Source of the DNA: Scenedesmus sp. ARA3
Lineage: Eukaryota; Chlorophyta; Chlorophyceae; Sphaeropleales; Scenedesmaceae
DNA length: 12,306 nt
Assembly (NCBI GenBank): GCA_004335835.1
Contig: RWJK01000761.1
Coordinates: 1 to 12,306 of the forward strand
Direction: 5' to 3'
Each line of letters begins with the position of its first letter. Position 1 is the first letter of the stretch. The translations under genes and the position numbers were made by a program. A model generated the notes under the pieces. It did not search any database. It saw only the letters and a list, made by a program, of their open reading frames with translations, and was not told where the DNA came from. This document shows, piece by piece, positions 1-8,964 of the stretch.

Positions 1-11
1 GTCCCCTCACT

Positions 12-48
12 GACCTTTTTGGCGCTTTTTGCAAAAAGTCAAAAAGTC
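12..48. repeat. A/T-run hairpin with tandem AAAAAGTC
   Basis: The sequence contains the perfect 14-bp palindrome CTTTTTGCAAAAAG (25-38). It continues as an imperfect inverted repeat in which GACCTTTTTGGCGCTTTTTG can fold back on CAAAAAGTCAAAAAGTC. The right arm is itself a tandem of CAAAAAGT units. Function is unknown; it could be a transposon terminus or a structured transcript end lying at the window edge. Confidence 0.55.
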
Positions 49-827
49 AAAAGGTGGAGCGTGTGGAGCACCATAGTACATAGTTTGACAGCATGCGAGC
101 TTGTACGGAAGCGACTGCTGTGTTTGGTGGTCTGCTTTGGTAACCAGATCCTGCATCCATTATGGCCTGCGGCAGCTGCTTTCTGCGATCAGCAAACTTG
201 CACTTTGAAATTGCACGCTAGTGGTAAGGTGTATGCGCCATTGCACACGGGGATATGGGCTTGCGAGCTGCAGAATATCTTTTGGCAGGCAACCGACTTT
301 TACCAAGGTCACCCACACCTAAGCAACTGGAGCATTCCACCCCACGTTGCTATTCTCCCCAGCATGCCAGCAGTAGAAAGAGGGCCAGGCGGTGTACAAG
401 TGTACACACACCGTGTCTCTGACAAACCCTTGCTTCACAAGCTGGGCCAACACTGTGCGTACGACAGCTGCAACGCCAACTTTGGCTGCCACAACAGGTA
501 CACACATCAGGCTGAGCACATCATTTTGCATCTCCACGCCCCCAGAAAGGGTCTGAGCAACAGCTCGGGACAATGACAAACACGTATGAGCTCAAGGGGA
601 CGACAGACAAAGCAGAGGTCAACACTTCCAGAAGGGAATGATGCACACACACCATGCAGCGGTACCAGCGCACACACACCACACGTGTGCACAAAACAAA
701 TCATAACGATTGTCAGTGGTCACAGCAGAAGACATATGAATGGAAAGGCAGCAGGCCCGTTATAGTTGTCGTGCACAATACAAAGCATGCAAAGCTTAAG
801 GAAACGCCTGCTGCATGCACGCGCAGC

Positions 828-832
828 TTACA
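828..832 (-). terminator. Possible PFL1 poly(A) signal (TGTAA)
   Basis: Reading the minus strand downstream of the PFL1 stop, this is the first TGTAA, the green-algal polyadenylation motif, apart from one that overlaps the stop codon itself. It would imply a 3' untranslated region of about 1.44 kb, which is long. A degenerate signal nearer the stop is equally possible. Confidence 0.25.
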
Positions 833-2049
833 CAGCTGCTGCTGGAGATCAACCGCCCAAGGCATACGCGCGGCAGAGTGCACCTGCGAAGACTGATTAG
901 CCGATTGATGACACTTCAGACACTCTCTTTTGCAAGAGGCATTACGTAAGGATGCTCGAGCACAGCTACAACAAAGCAGGCGTCAGCAACTCCTGCCAAC
1001 CATGCCGCCATGCTTGCAGCTCACCCAACGCGTGTGTAACAATAGCATGCAATCTCGCCTCGTGCTGCTGCAACACCAAGAGGCCCAACGCAGCGGCATC
1101 AATACATGATAGCAAAAGCCAGCAAACTCTGCTGCACAAAAAGCATCCTCCTGCAGAGTATTGGTTCCAAGATCTGCGGCTGCTCCGGCCAACACCTGAA
1201 ACACGCCTAAGATAACAATGTCACAAATCAAGGGGCGCACCAGCCACTGCCCTGCCCTGCAGCACCAATGACAACCATGTGTCACCTGTGCGTGCAAAGA
1301 GAACAGACCACGCGCATGCAGGAACAAAGCTGCACATGCATGAGGTGACGGCACCAGCGATACAAGTAACGTGCACACATTAAATGCATGATGGGTTGCA
1401 TGCTGCATCAAGCCAGCAGACCTGATGCGAGCAGGCAAGACTACGTTACCTACTTCAACACTGAACAAGCTCACACGCACAAAGCAAACAGCAAGACACA
1501 CTACACCACAGCTGACAGAAGCCACTGCCCAGACATGTCAGCTTGCACGCTGAAGTGCGACCTGGCAATACATGCTGCCGCGGCTGCTGGTAAAATCCCT
1601 AAGCACACACCCGCCTTTTACGTTTGCCCAGCTGAGTACGGCTGCAGGGCACACCGAACCATTTCATGCTTTGCAGCTGCACAGTGCAAATCCTTGTGGC
1701 TGCATGCACTTATTTCGCAAGCTGTGACACTGCGACAAACAGAGCGGCAGGAGGTACGTGCCCAAATTAGGCTGCTCCTGTCAAGCACGACTGGTGGTGC
1801 CAGTACGATGCCTGCACTCAGTGCTTAGAAACCAAACTGCATGGCAAGCAGACTGGAAGGTCCACCACCATGCAAGGGCCCATGCTGCTGCCGACCCACA
1901 CTGCTAATCCCACCCAACGCACCCCTCCCCTGGAAATGCTCTGCTCAACCACCCAAATCAAGCCTTTTCGCACAGGCAACAAAACCCTTCCATCAGCTGC
2001 CTGTTGTCTGCGCAACTGTCAAGTGTGCCATCTTCTTTCTCCTGCATGG

Positions 2050-2088
2050 CACGCGCTGCACATGCCACGTGCTGCACATGCCACGCGC
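2050..2088. repeat. Tandem 16-bp repeat, about 2.4 copies
   Basis: CACGCGCTGCACATGC is followed by CACGTGCTGCACATGC and then the start of a third copy (CACGCGC). It lies in the presumed PFL1 3' region, about 180 bp past the stop codon, and has one mismatch between full copies. Confidence 0.8.
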
Positions 2089-2267
2089 CGGCAGAGCCCA
2101 CCACAGCAGCAGCAGCAGCGCCGCCTGATCCAGGCAGCAGTCCTGGCCGCACTGAAGGCCACAGACTGCGCGTGTTCTTTGTTCTCAAGCCGTGTGGGCT
2201 GCCTTTCAAGCTCACTTACCTCTGCGCTGCCGCGCTGCCCTGCTGCAAGGCTGGGTGTGCTCAGCGC

Positions 2268-2346
2268 TTACATGCTGTCGTGGAAGGTGCGGGCGATCAC
2301 CTCCAGCTGCTGGTCCCTGGTCAGCTTGCTGAAGTGCACCGCGTCT

Positions 2347-2378
<32 letters not shown>

Positions 2379-5300
2379 CAACACGGCAGCAGCAACTTGA
2401 GCTTGAGCTTGAGCAGCAGAAAAGAGCAAGTTCTTGAGCTTGCTGTGCCTACAAGCGACAGAGCTGTCACGCCATGATGCATGCGCATCAACGAGCCATT
2501 CGGAACGCAGACATGACCATGTGTACAGCAGCAGGTAACAATACATCCACAGCACTTGTTCTCGACACTAGAGCTGCAGCTGTGCAGCCAGTCACTCACA
2601 GCCACTGACGCGGATGGTCAGGTTCGGGTACTTCTCAGGGTGCTCCACAGCGTCCATCAGCATCTCCCTGCGCACACACAAACAACGAACGGGCAGTGGC
2701 AGCCACGCGCAGCACAGCCTCAGCAATGACCTCGTAACATGGTGTTGAACGCAGCAGTAAGCATAGCATGCTCCAGCACTAGGCAGGTCTGCAAGTGGCG
2801 TCTTTCATAGTCAGCTGTAACTGGGCCGTCGGCTGCAGCCGGCCCAGCCAGCTTCGCCTACCAAATGACTATGACGCTGACAAGAAATTATTGTAGATAT
2901 TTCTAGAATCAATCTCCAAAATAATCTGTTTCATTGTGATTGTATGCGAATGATGTTGACGGCATCTCAGCAGTCCCATCATTCACATACAAATACAATT
3001 AGACGAAATCACAATCAATCCAGTGATATTCCATATTCAAATTCTTCAACATCAACAAAGCAGGTGCCGCGCGCCACCAACAAGGCAGCTGACACTGAAG
3101 CTATTATGGAAAACATCAAGTACTCTGGCGCGCTTTGCCTCCTGCGGTGCGCCCTGGTTGGCCAAGACAGAAAACAGATAGCACAATGGCAGCCAGCCGC
3201 ACCTGTTGAGCACGTTGACGTTGATGTGGTGGCCGCCCTTGATGAAGTAGCCGTCCAGCACAGCAACCAGGTTGTTGGCTGCGGGCAGGGAAGAGCAGCA
3301 GCCACAGCAACAGAGCAGCCGATGTAAGCAAAAGTAAAGTCCACCACAGAGGAGTTATGCAGCTGGGAGACTGGCTGCAGCAGAAATAAATGTGCAACCA
3401 GTGTCAGCAACTGCAGTACCACGGGATACACACCACCAGCATGCCATGCAGGACAGAGGCCACCTGCGAGATAGCACCACAGCACCACCGTCTAGCAGCA
3501 TGCTGCAAATGCTGCCGCCGCCCAGCAGCGTGCTGCTAAGCCTGCTGGCAACAAAACCACACGCACGCGTCACACAACACACACGCGCCACGCACCGCGT
3601 GAGGTCTCGTCGCCGCGGCCCAGCACGGAGGGCACCAGGCTGAAGGTGTTGCTCACGCCGTCCAGGCAGCGCACGTAGGGGATCTTGGCCACGCTGTTGA
3701 GGCTGGCCAGCGCGCCGTGCGCGTCGCGGCCGTGCAGCGGGTTGGCGCCTGGTGCGAAGGGCTGGCCCTTCTTGCGGCCGTCAGGCGTGGAGCCTGCAGG
3801 GCATGGAGCAGCAGCATGTGAGTATGTGCATGGTGGAACACATCCGGAAGGTTGTACACCGGGGGAAAAGCACAACAAGCACTTGCAGCAATGCAGGACA
3901 CAATGTGGACTGGCTGTTTTGTTTTCAGCAGCGACAGCAGCAGCAGCGCACCTGTCTTCTTGCCGTACACCACGTTGCTGGTGATGGTGAGCACACTCAG
4001 CGTGGGGATGCTGTTGCGGTACGTCTCCTGCCTGTTGAGGTGGCTGCTGAAGGTCTCCGCCACCCAGGTCGCGATCTCGTCCACTGCATCGTCATCGTTG
4101 CCGTATTTGGGGAACTTGCCCTCCACCTGTACACCACACACAGCACACGTGGCGCGGTACAGGTGCTAACAGGTGTCAGCGGGATTGTCGCCGGCAGTTG
4201 GCACACGTGCTGCGCAGCTGTGTCGAAGCAGAATGCATGGCTGATCTTGCCAAGTCCGAATGCTCAAGCTGCTTCTTTTTTCACCAAACCCAGCATGTTC
4301 TCTATGCAGGTTCCACAGTGACCAACAACAGCAGCGGCAGCAGCAGCACCCACCTTGAAGTCTGTGATGAGGCCATGCTCGTCCTTGATCGGGTACACCT
4401 TGCCGTACTTAATGGCAGACAGGCTGTCAGCAATCACGCTCAGCCCGCTGATGCCAAACGCCAGCAGCCTGCAGCACACACACAGCACAGCACACCTCTG
4501 TCAGCACACGTACAACCAATCTGAAGAGCATGAATTACCCATACACAAACGTACATGTGTCCCTCGCGCCTTCTCTATCCTGCAAGCAACGCCAGCCGCG
4601 CACATCAGTGATGTGTCATCACACATCACCAAAACAATCACAGCCGCACACCTGCGCACGTAGGTGTCGTGCAGCGCCATCTGCACGCGCTCGTAGTCGT
4701 ACTTGTCATGCATGTAGTGGATGATGTTCATGGTGTCGCAGTACAGCTTGGCCAGCCACGCCATGCCCTCGTCCATGCGGCCCTTCACCTCCTGGTAGTC
4801 CAGCGGGCCATCGCCGCTGTTAAGGGGAGGGAACTTGGGGCCCACCTGTTATTGTTTTACACACATGCACAGCAAAGCACAGCAGGCAGTGAGCAGAATA
4901 AACAGGTGCGCGCAGCTGTATTTAGGTGGAACAGATTTCCATAGGGTTATGCATGCATGCAGATGTGGAGACAAGAACAGGATGCACGTTTCACGGGGTG
5001 CATGACCCGGCAGAAGCAAGCACATGTACACACACAACCGCCCTGCTAGCAGCTCTACTGGCTGCCATAAAGCAGCCTGATCCTACCGCCAGTTTCATTA
5101 GCACAGCCTGTGGCCTCACCTGGTCGCCTGTGATCTCGTCCTTGCCGCCGTTCATGATGTACAGCAGCAGCTTGGGCAGGTTGGTGCGCGCGCCGAAGAA
5201 CTGCATGTCCTTGCCGATGCGCATGGCGCTCACGCAGCACGCGATGCCGTAGTCGGAGCCGAAGAGGCCACTCATCATCTTGTCTGACTCGTACTGGATG

Positions 5301-8300
5301 CTGCTGGTATCCATGGAGGCCTTGGCGCAGAAGCGCTTGAAGTTGGCGGGCAGGCACTCGTTCCACAGCACGGTCAGGTTGGGCTCGGGAGCAGGGCCCA
5401 GGTTGTACAGCGTGTTGAGCTGCAGGCGGTACACATAGGCAGAAATGGGAACATCAATCAAGCAGAAAAGTGACTCGCTGCAAAGACAGGCAACCCGTGA
5501 TGGCCGCATACTTGCAGGAAACGCGTTGAGCGGTGTTGCTGTTACCTACTGTACATTCTCCGAAATGGCAATGTAGCCTCCTCCATGTCAACAGACAGCC
5601 TAAAAAATAAGCTGTGTCTGCACTGCAGCTCACCATGCGGTAGGCTGTCTTGGTCACCATGGACCTGCCTGCGTCGTCGGTGCCGCCCAGCACGCAGGTC
5701 ACCCAGGTGGGGTCGCCCGCAAACAGCTCGTTGTACTCGGGCGTGCGCAGCTGCCTGCAAAACAGACAAACACCACCAGGACTGTGTGAGTACAGCGCTG
5801 CACACTTGGCATGAGATCAGCAGGTTGTTGTACCTGTGTAAGACAGCATGAAACCGATATGCTGTACAGCACGCTGGTTTAGTTCCCGGCTGCTGTTCCT
5901 GCACTCCACCATTCCATTGCTTCCCCAGGCCGCTTTCACCTCCCCACCCCCACCCTATACCCACACGCAGACATGCAGCAGCGGTAACGCAGCCCAGTCC
6001 AGCACCAGCCTAGCCTCGGCCTCACCTCACGATGCGCATCTTCATCACAAACTGGTCAATCAGCTCCTGCACCTCAGGCTCAGTGATGCGGCCCGCCTTG
6101 AGGTCAGCCTCAAAGTAGGTGTCCAGGAAGCTGCGGCAGCAGCAGCAGCAGCAGCACAAGCACCAGCAGCAAGGACCAGCCATGTCAGCACGCAACAGCC
6201 AGTTTCGCGGTTGATGCAAGTGTGGACACTGGCTGCAGGCGGCATACATATCTTGCTGCCTGGCTTACGCACGTTGCTCGAGACATAGAACACAGAAAGG
6301 AGCAGGAGAGAAATGCTGTGGAGTGAAGGCTTGGGCCACTCACGCGTCGATGCGGCCCATGGACATGGCTGCGCCGTCCTGCTCCTTCACGGCTGCCAGG
6401 TAGGCGTAGTACACCCACTGCAGACGCAGAGACAACAGGAGGACAGCAAAGAACATGTTGTGTTAGCAAGACGCTGTTTAAACTACAGTCAAAGACGCAA
6501 CAGCAATCCTGCACTGTCGCACACTTCACAGTTGCGCTCTGCTCGCTCATGCGCTGTACTGGCAGTTGATTGCAAATCATGCACACACCACACACTGCCC
6601 CTCACCTGCACTGCCTCGCGGCTGTTGGCTGCGGGCTTGCTGATGTCATCGCCGTATGAGGCTGCCATCTCCTTGAGCTCCTTGAGCGCCCTGATCTGCT
6701 CCTGCACCTCCTCGCGCAGCCTGATCTTCTCATCGTCCATCACGCCCAGCAGGTTGTACTGCAGCAGCAGGGGCGGGAAGCAGCGGCAAAAGTCAAAGCA
6801 AAGTCATATACATAGAACAACTTGGCAGCAAGAGGCACAGCATAGGACGCAGGACAGCCAGCACAACACAGAGCAGCATCATACACCAGTACGCAGTACA
6901 CCATTGGCACATGACACTGTCCTGCAAGAACAGAAATGGGGGCACAATACAAGCAGCAGTAGCAGCAGCAGCAGCAGCAGCGGCAGCACCGGCTCACCTT
7001 GAGGTCTGCCTTCTTTGCCTCGATGAGCTGGTCCACGCCATACAGCGCCACGCGCCTGTAGTCGCCGATGATGCGGCCACGGCCTGCAGCAGCAGCAGTA
7101 GCAGAGAAGTGTGTTAGCGACAACATCCTGGTCTCGACACTGCTTGCAGGAGACAGCATGTTGCTGCCTGGCAACATACAGCGCAGCGAGAAGAGTGAAA
7201 TTGCCCTTGGTATAGGTCTGGCTTGCAGGAATCATCAGCTGCAGTGACTCGGCTTCTAGGCAGCATGCAGGCGCTCACCGTAGCCGTCAGGCAGGCCAGT
7301 CAAGATGCCGCTCTTGCGTGCGCGCTTCATCTCGTCGGTGTAGGCGTCAAACACGCCGCTGTTGTGCGTCTTGCGCACGTTGTTGTAGATGTACTCGATG
7401 TCCTTGGGCAGCTCGTAGCCGTATGCCTGCAGGAAGGGGGGAGGACACAGGACAATATGTCAGCAAAGCGTACAGCAAAGCGCACAATGGGTGGGGTGCT
7501 GTAGAGCCGCAGGACAAAAGGCGTGCCACCTGCAGAGGGATGCAGCATGCGCAGAACCGGAGCATATGCTGTTACTGCAGCCAAGCTGCTCAACCTGATT
7601 GCCGCCCGTCCCCACTCCCATCACACACAGCACCTCCACACTAGCTGATGTACGCCATGCTGCAAGCAGCACCATAGCTGACGTACGCCATGCTGCAAGC
7701 AGCACCATAGAGAAACATGCTGCCTGTGCTCTGTGCAGCTTGCTTGCACTCCTTGCAGTGCAGAGCCCCACACCCACACACACGCACGCCCGTACCACGG
7801 CAATCCAGCCGGCCACTCACGTGCAGCGCTGCCTTGACCATGTTGATGCCTCCCAGGGGCTTGATGGCGCGCTTCAGCGGTTCGTCCGTCTGCAGGCCCA
7901 CGATCACCTCCTTCTCTTTGTTGATGTAGCCAGGACCAAAGGCAGTGATGGTGGAGGGCACGTGCGGGTCAACGCCGCTGATGCCCTTGGTCAACTCCTC
8001 GCAGCACATCTTCTCCAGCACCGCCCACAGCGCCTTGGTGCGCTCGCTGGGTCCTGCAAGGAAGCTCGAGTCGCCGCTGTAGGGGGTGTAGTTGTCCTGC
8101 ACGTACTTGGACACGTTGATGCCGGTGTCCTTGGCGAGGGCAGGGCGGGGGTCGGGGATGGCAAAGGCAGCCTCTGCAGCGCTGGCTGCGAAGGAGGTTG
8201 AGCTGAGGGCAGGAGAGGGGCAGCGGCAGCAGACGCAATGCAGGCAGCGGCATGGACATGCACCAATAAGTCAGCGGCTAGCAGGGACTTGATGGCATGG

Positions 8301-8964
8301 CGCGTTGCCATACAATAATTTCCCAATAACAGAAAAAACGCTCCTGCTGCTGCATGATCCTGCTGCTGGATGAGTGAAGTATATGCCCTACTGCTTCCCA
8401 CTGCTACTGCTCTGCTTGGATGCTGCTGTTGTGCACTGCACTAGAATTCAAAGGCTTAGCCTGCAGTTCGCCAGTTTGCGCGGCCAGAAGCAGAGGTACT
8501 TGGTTTCTTGCAACAATCACCTGGTAGAGAAGCTCCTAGCCGGACGCAGGGGTGCGTTCTTGCCCACGGTCCTGGGCGTGCTGCAAGTCAGGACAGAGAG
8601 GGCTGCGTCAGATGGTGCTGACGTATCAACAACGAGTACGTAAAACTTACAACAAGCCTTGATCCACGCTGCTGGATCACTGATTTCTGCTACGGGGAGG
8701 AGTTCCGGGCTGCAGCAGCATGGCCCGTGATGCCTGCCTGTCCTCTGCTGTGCATGTGTGCTGTCCCGCCACGCATGGATGGCCAAGTATTCACCTTTGC
8801 CCCTTTCCATTGTTGCCGCTGCTTGAGCTGGAAGATGATACGTGCCGCAGGCCCAGGCGTGCAGGCCTGCCAAACTTAGCGTTGAGCGCGCTCAGCGCTG
8901 GGTAGCAGGCACCAACAACCACCGACCCACTAAAGCCGAGAGGTAGCTGTGCCAGCAGGCTCAT
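2268..8964 (-). CDS. PFL1: Pyruvate formate-lyase (formate C-acetyltransferase), 17 exons, complete
   Basis: This glycyl-radical enzyme converts pyruvate + CoA to acetyl-CoA + formate in anaerobic fermentation; in green algae it is known from chloroplasts and mitochondria. Exons (minus): 8964-8795, 8709-8651, 8185-7821, 7426-7279, 7083-6998, 6758-6606, 6417-6344, 6130-6026, 5754-5634, 5419-5120, 4845-4652, 4468-4354, 4126-3952, 3793-3596, 3278-3203, 2667-2600, 2344-2268. All junctions are GT-AG and phases close, giving 2484 nt and 827 residues, stop TAA. Bacterial PflB has about 760 residues; the excess is the N-terminal leader. Visible landmarks are NYTPY and SFLAG near the start of the catalytic part, [12 protein letters not shown] (about 249-259), GDPTW (Trp about 404), ACCVS (Cys488-Cys489), FFGAR (Arg505) and RVSGY (Gly802). 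The spacing from Cys488 to Arg505 equals that of the E. coli enzyme, and the Cys-Cys pair separates true PFL from other glycyl-radical enzymes. No PFL-activating enzyme is in the window. Everything but exon 2 is secure; protein similarity was judged from memory of the family. Confidence 0.96.
2348..2377. repeat. (CAG)10 microsatellite at the PFL1 intron 16 acceptor
   Basis: There are ten uninterrupted CAG units on the plus strand. On the PFL1 strand this is (CTG)10 ending directly at the exon 17 acceptor, so the repeat itself forms the region where a polypyrimidine tract would normally be. Confidence 0.95.
2396..2413. repeat. (CTTGAG)3 tandem repeat in PFL1 intron 16
   Basis: Three perfect copies of a hexamer, with a further related TTCTTGAGCTTG copy about 17 bp downstream. 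It lies within intron 16 and has no evident function. Confidence 0.85.
2798..2877. repeat. GC-rich hairpin in PFL1 intron 15
   Basis: The outer stem pairs GCGT (2798-2801) with ACGC (2874-2877) and CATAGTCA (2806-2813) with TGACTATG (2866-2873), with a bulge on the left arm. The inner stem pairs CTGGGCC plus GGCTG on the left (2821-2835) with CAGCCGGCCCAG on the right, with a 3-base bulge and the palindrome CTGCAG at the apex. It could be a small inverted-repeat element or a structured intronic RNA; no known RNA family is recognised. Confidence 0.65.
2878..3051. mobile_element. AT-rich foldback element in PFL1 intron 15 (MITE-like)
   Basis: Base composition shifts abruptly to AT-rich against the GC-rich surroundings. 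The core arms 2933-2955 and 2977-2999 are inverted copies with 20 of 23 positions matching, separated by a 21-nt loop. Complementarity continues outward with gaps: TGACAAGAA at the left end resembles the reverse complement of TTCTTCAACA at the right end. This is the form of a miniature inverted-repeat element or a long hairpin precursor. No transposase is present and I could not define a target-site duplication. Confidence 0.5.
5120..5419 (-). other. PFL1: PFL1 exon 10: catalytic Cys-Cys exon
   Basis: This 300-nt exon is the largest well-conserved block after exon 3 and encodes exactly 100 residues in phase 0. It contains [12 protein letters not shown]-region residues around [16 protein letters not shown], the active-site pair in GIACCVSAM, and QFFGART followed by INGG-like MNGG. 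In the bacterial enzyme the two cysteines carry the thiyl radical and the acetyl-enzyme intermediate, and the Arg of FFGAR helps hold pyruvate. All are intact, so the enzyme should be catalytically competent if activated. Confidence 0.95.
6137..6154. repeat. (CAG)6 at the PFL1 intron 7 acceptor
   Basis: Six CAG units on the plus strand lie a few bases from the exon 8 acceptor at 6131. On the gene strand they form CTG repeats in the 3' end of the intron. Confidence 0.9.
6952..6989. repeat. Interrupted CAG repeat in PFL1 intron 5
   Basis: AGCAGCAGT is followed by (CAG)6 at 6963-6980 and a CGGCAGC tail. It begins within 20 bases of the exon 5 donor (GTGAGCC, 6997). Comparable CAG clusters flank the donors of exons 12 (about 4329-4348) and 13 (about 3929-3948). 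Confidence 0.85.
7643..7708. repeat. 33-bp tandem duplication in PFL1 intron 3
   Basis: Two adjacent 33-bp copies (7643-7675 and 7676-7708) begin AGCTGATGTACGCC and AGCTGACGTACGCC and differ at a single base. They lie inside intron 3 and do not affect coding. Confidence 0.95.
8651..8709 (-). other. PFL1: PFL1 exon 2 (tentative 59-nt exon)
   Basis: This short exon has a CTGCTGCTGCAG acceptor and an excellent GTAAGT donor. It adds about 20 residues ([20 protein letters not shown]) between the transit peptide and the conserved catalytic part. Its phases fit on both sides: exon 1 leaves two bases, and exon 2 leaves one base that joins CC at the start of exon 3 (8185). If exon 2 is skipped, the frame is kept only by using an acceptor four bases further into exon 3 (exon starting at 8181), which gives an 806-residue protein. 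The residues are not in a region I can match to bacterial PflB, so the support is splice-site quality and phase only. Confidence 0.55.
8795..8964 (-). other. PFL1: PFL1 exon 1: start codon and organelle transit peptide
   Basis: The first exon starts with ATG at 8964 in an ACC-ATG context and runs 56 codons plus two bases to a CAAAG/GTGAAT donor. The encoded leader begins [14 protein letters not shown], has several Arg and Lys residues and almost no acidic ones, and has a run of seven serines at residues 43-49. This is the composition expected of a chloroplast or mitochondrial targeting peptide and has no counterpart in bacterial PflB. Algal PFL is known in both organelles, so dual targeting is possible but cannot be read from sequence. 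I chose this ATG because the exon is open from it to a good donor and its phase fits either exon 2 or exon 3. Upstream exons cannot be excluded. Confidence 0.75.

Larger units (their letters stand above)
1..2267. other. Non-coding: PFL1 3' region and intergenic DNA
   Basis: No gene is supported here. Open frames exist on both strands but lack recognisable domains, good splice structure or the GC-rich third positions of the real exons. From about 430 to 2267 the plus strand is rich in C and A with many short ACAC runs, so the minus strand is T/G-rich, as expected of a transcribed 3' untranslated region of PFL1. From about 60 to 300 the bias reverses (T/G-rich on plus), which may mark the 3' flank of a convergent gene beyond the left edge. 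Simple repeats are annotated separately. Confidence 0.5.
2268..2667 (-). other. PFL1: PFL1 exons 16-17: glycyl-radical domain, split beside the radical glycine
   Basis: Exon 16 (2667-2600) encodes the segment from [15 protein letters not shown] to NLTIRVSG plus the first base of the next codon. Exon 17 (2344-2268) supplies the remaining AC of a Tyr codon and encodes [12 protein letters not shown] to the C-terminus HDSM and TAA. The joined motif RVSGYA is the glycyl-radical loop, with Gly802 as the residue oxidised by the radical-SAM activating enzyme in this family. Intron 16 (2599-2345) therefore interrupts the codon immediately after the radical glycine. Confidence 0.95.

Noticed and set aside
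19..576. 185-codon open frame on the plus strand at the left edge
   Set aside because: It starts only at a TTG, shows no domain or codon bias, and its translation is Cys/His-rich random-looking sequence.
983..1525. 180-codon open frame on the minus strand
   Set aside because: Its Cys/Leu/Val-rich translation reflects the T/G bias of the PFL1 3' region; there are no motifs or good third-position bias.
3752..4321. 189-codon open frame on the plus strand
   Set aside because: Antisense to PFL1 exons 13 and 14.
6313..7002. 229-codon open frame on the plus strand
   Set aside because: It lies antisense to PFL1 exons 5-7 and the introns between them, and ends in a CAG-derived poly-Ser run; it is a shadow of the real gene.
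7599..8201. 200-codon open frame on the plus strand
   Set aside because: Antisense to PFL1 exon 3, which has unmistakable PFL conservation on the other strand.
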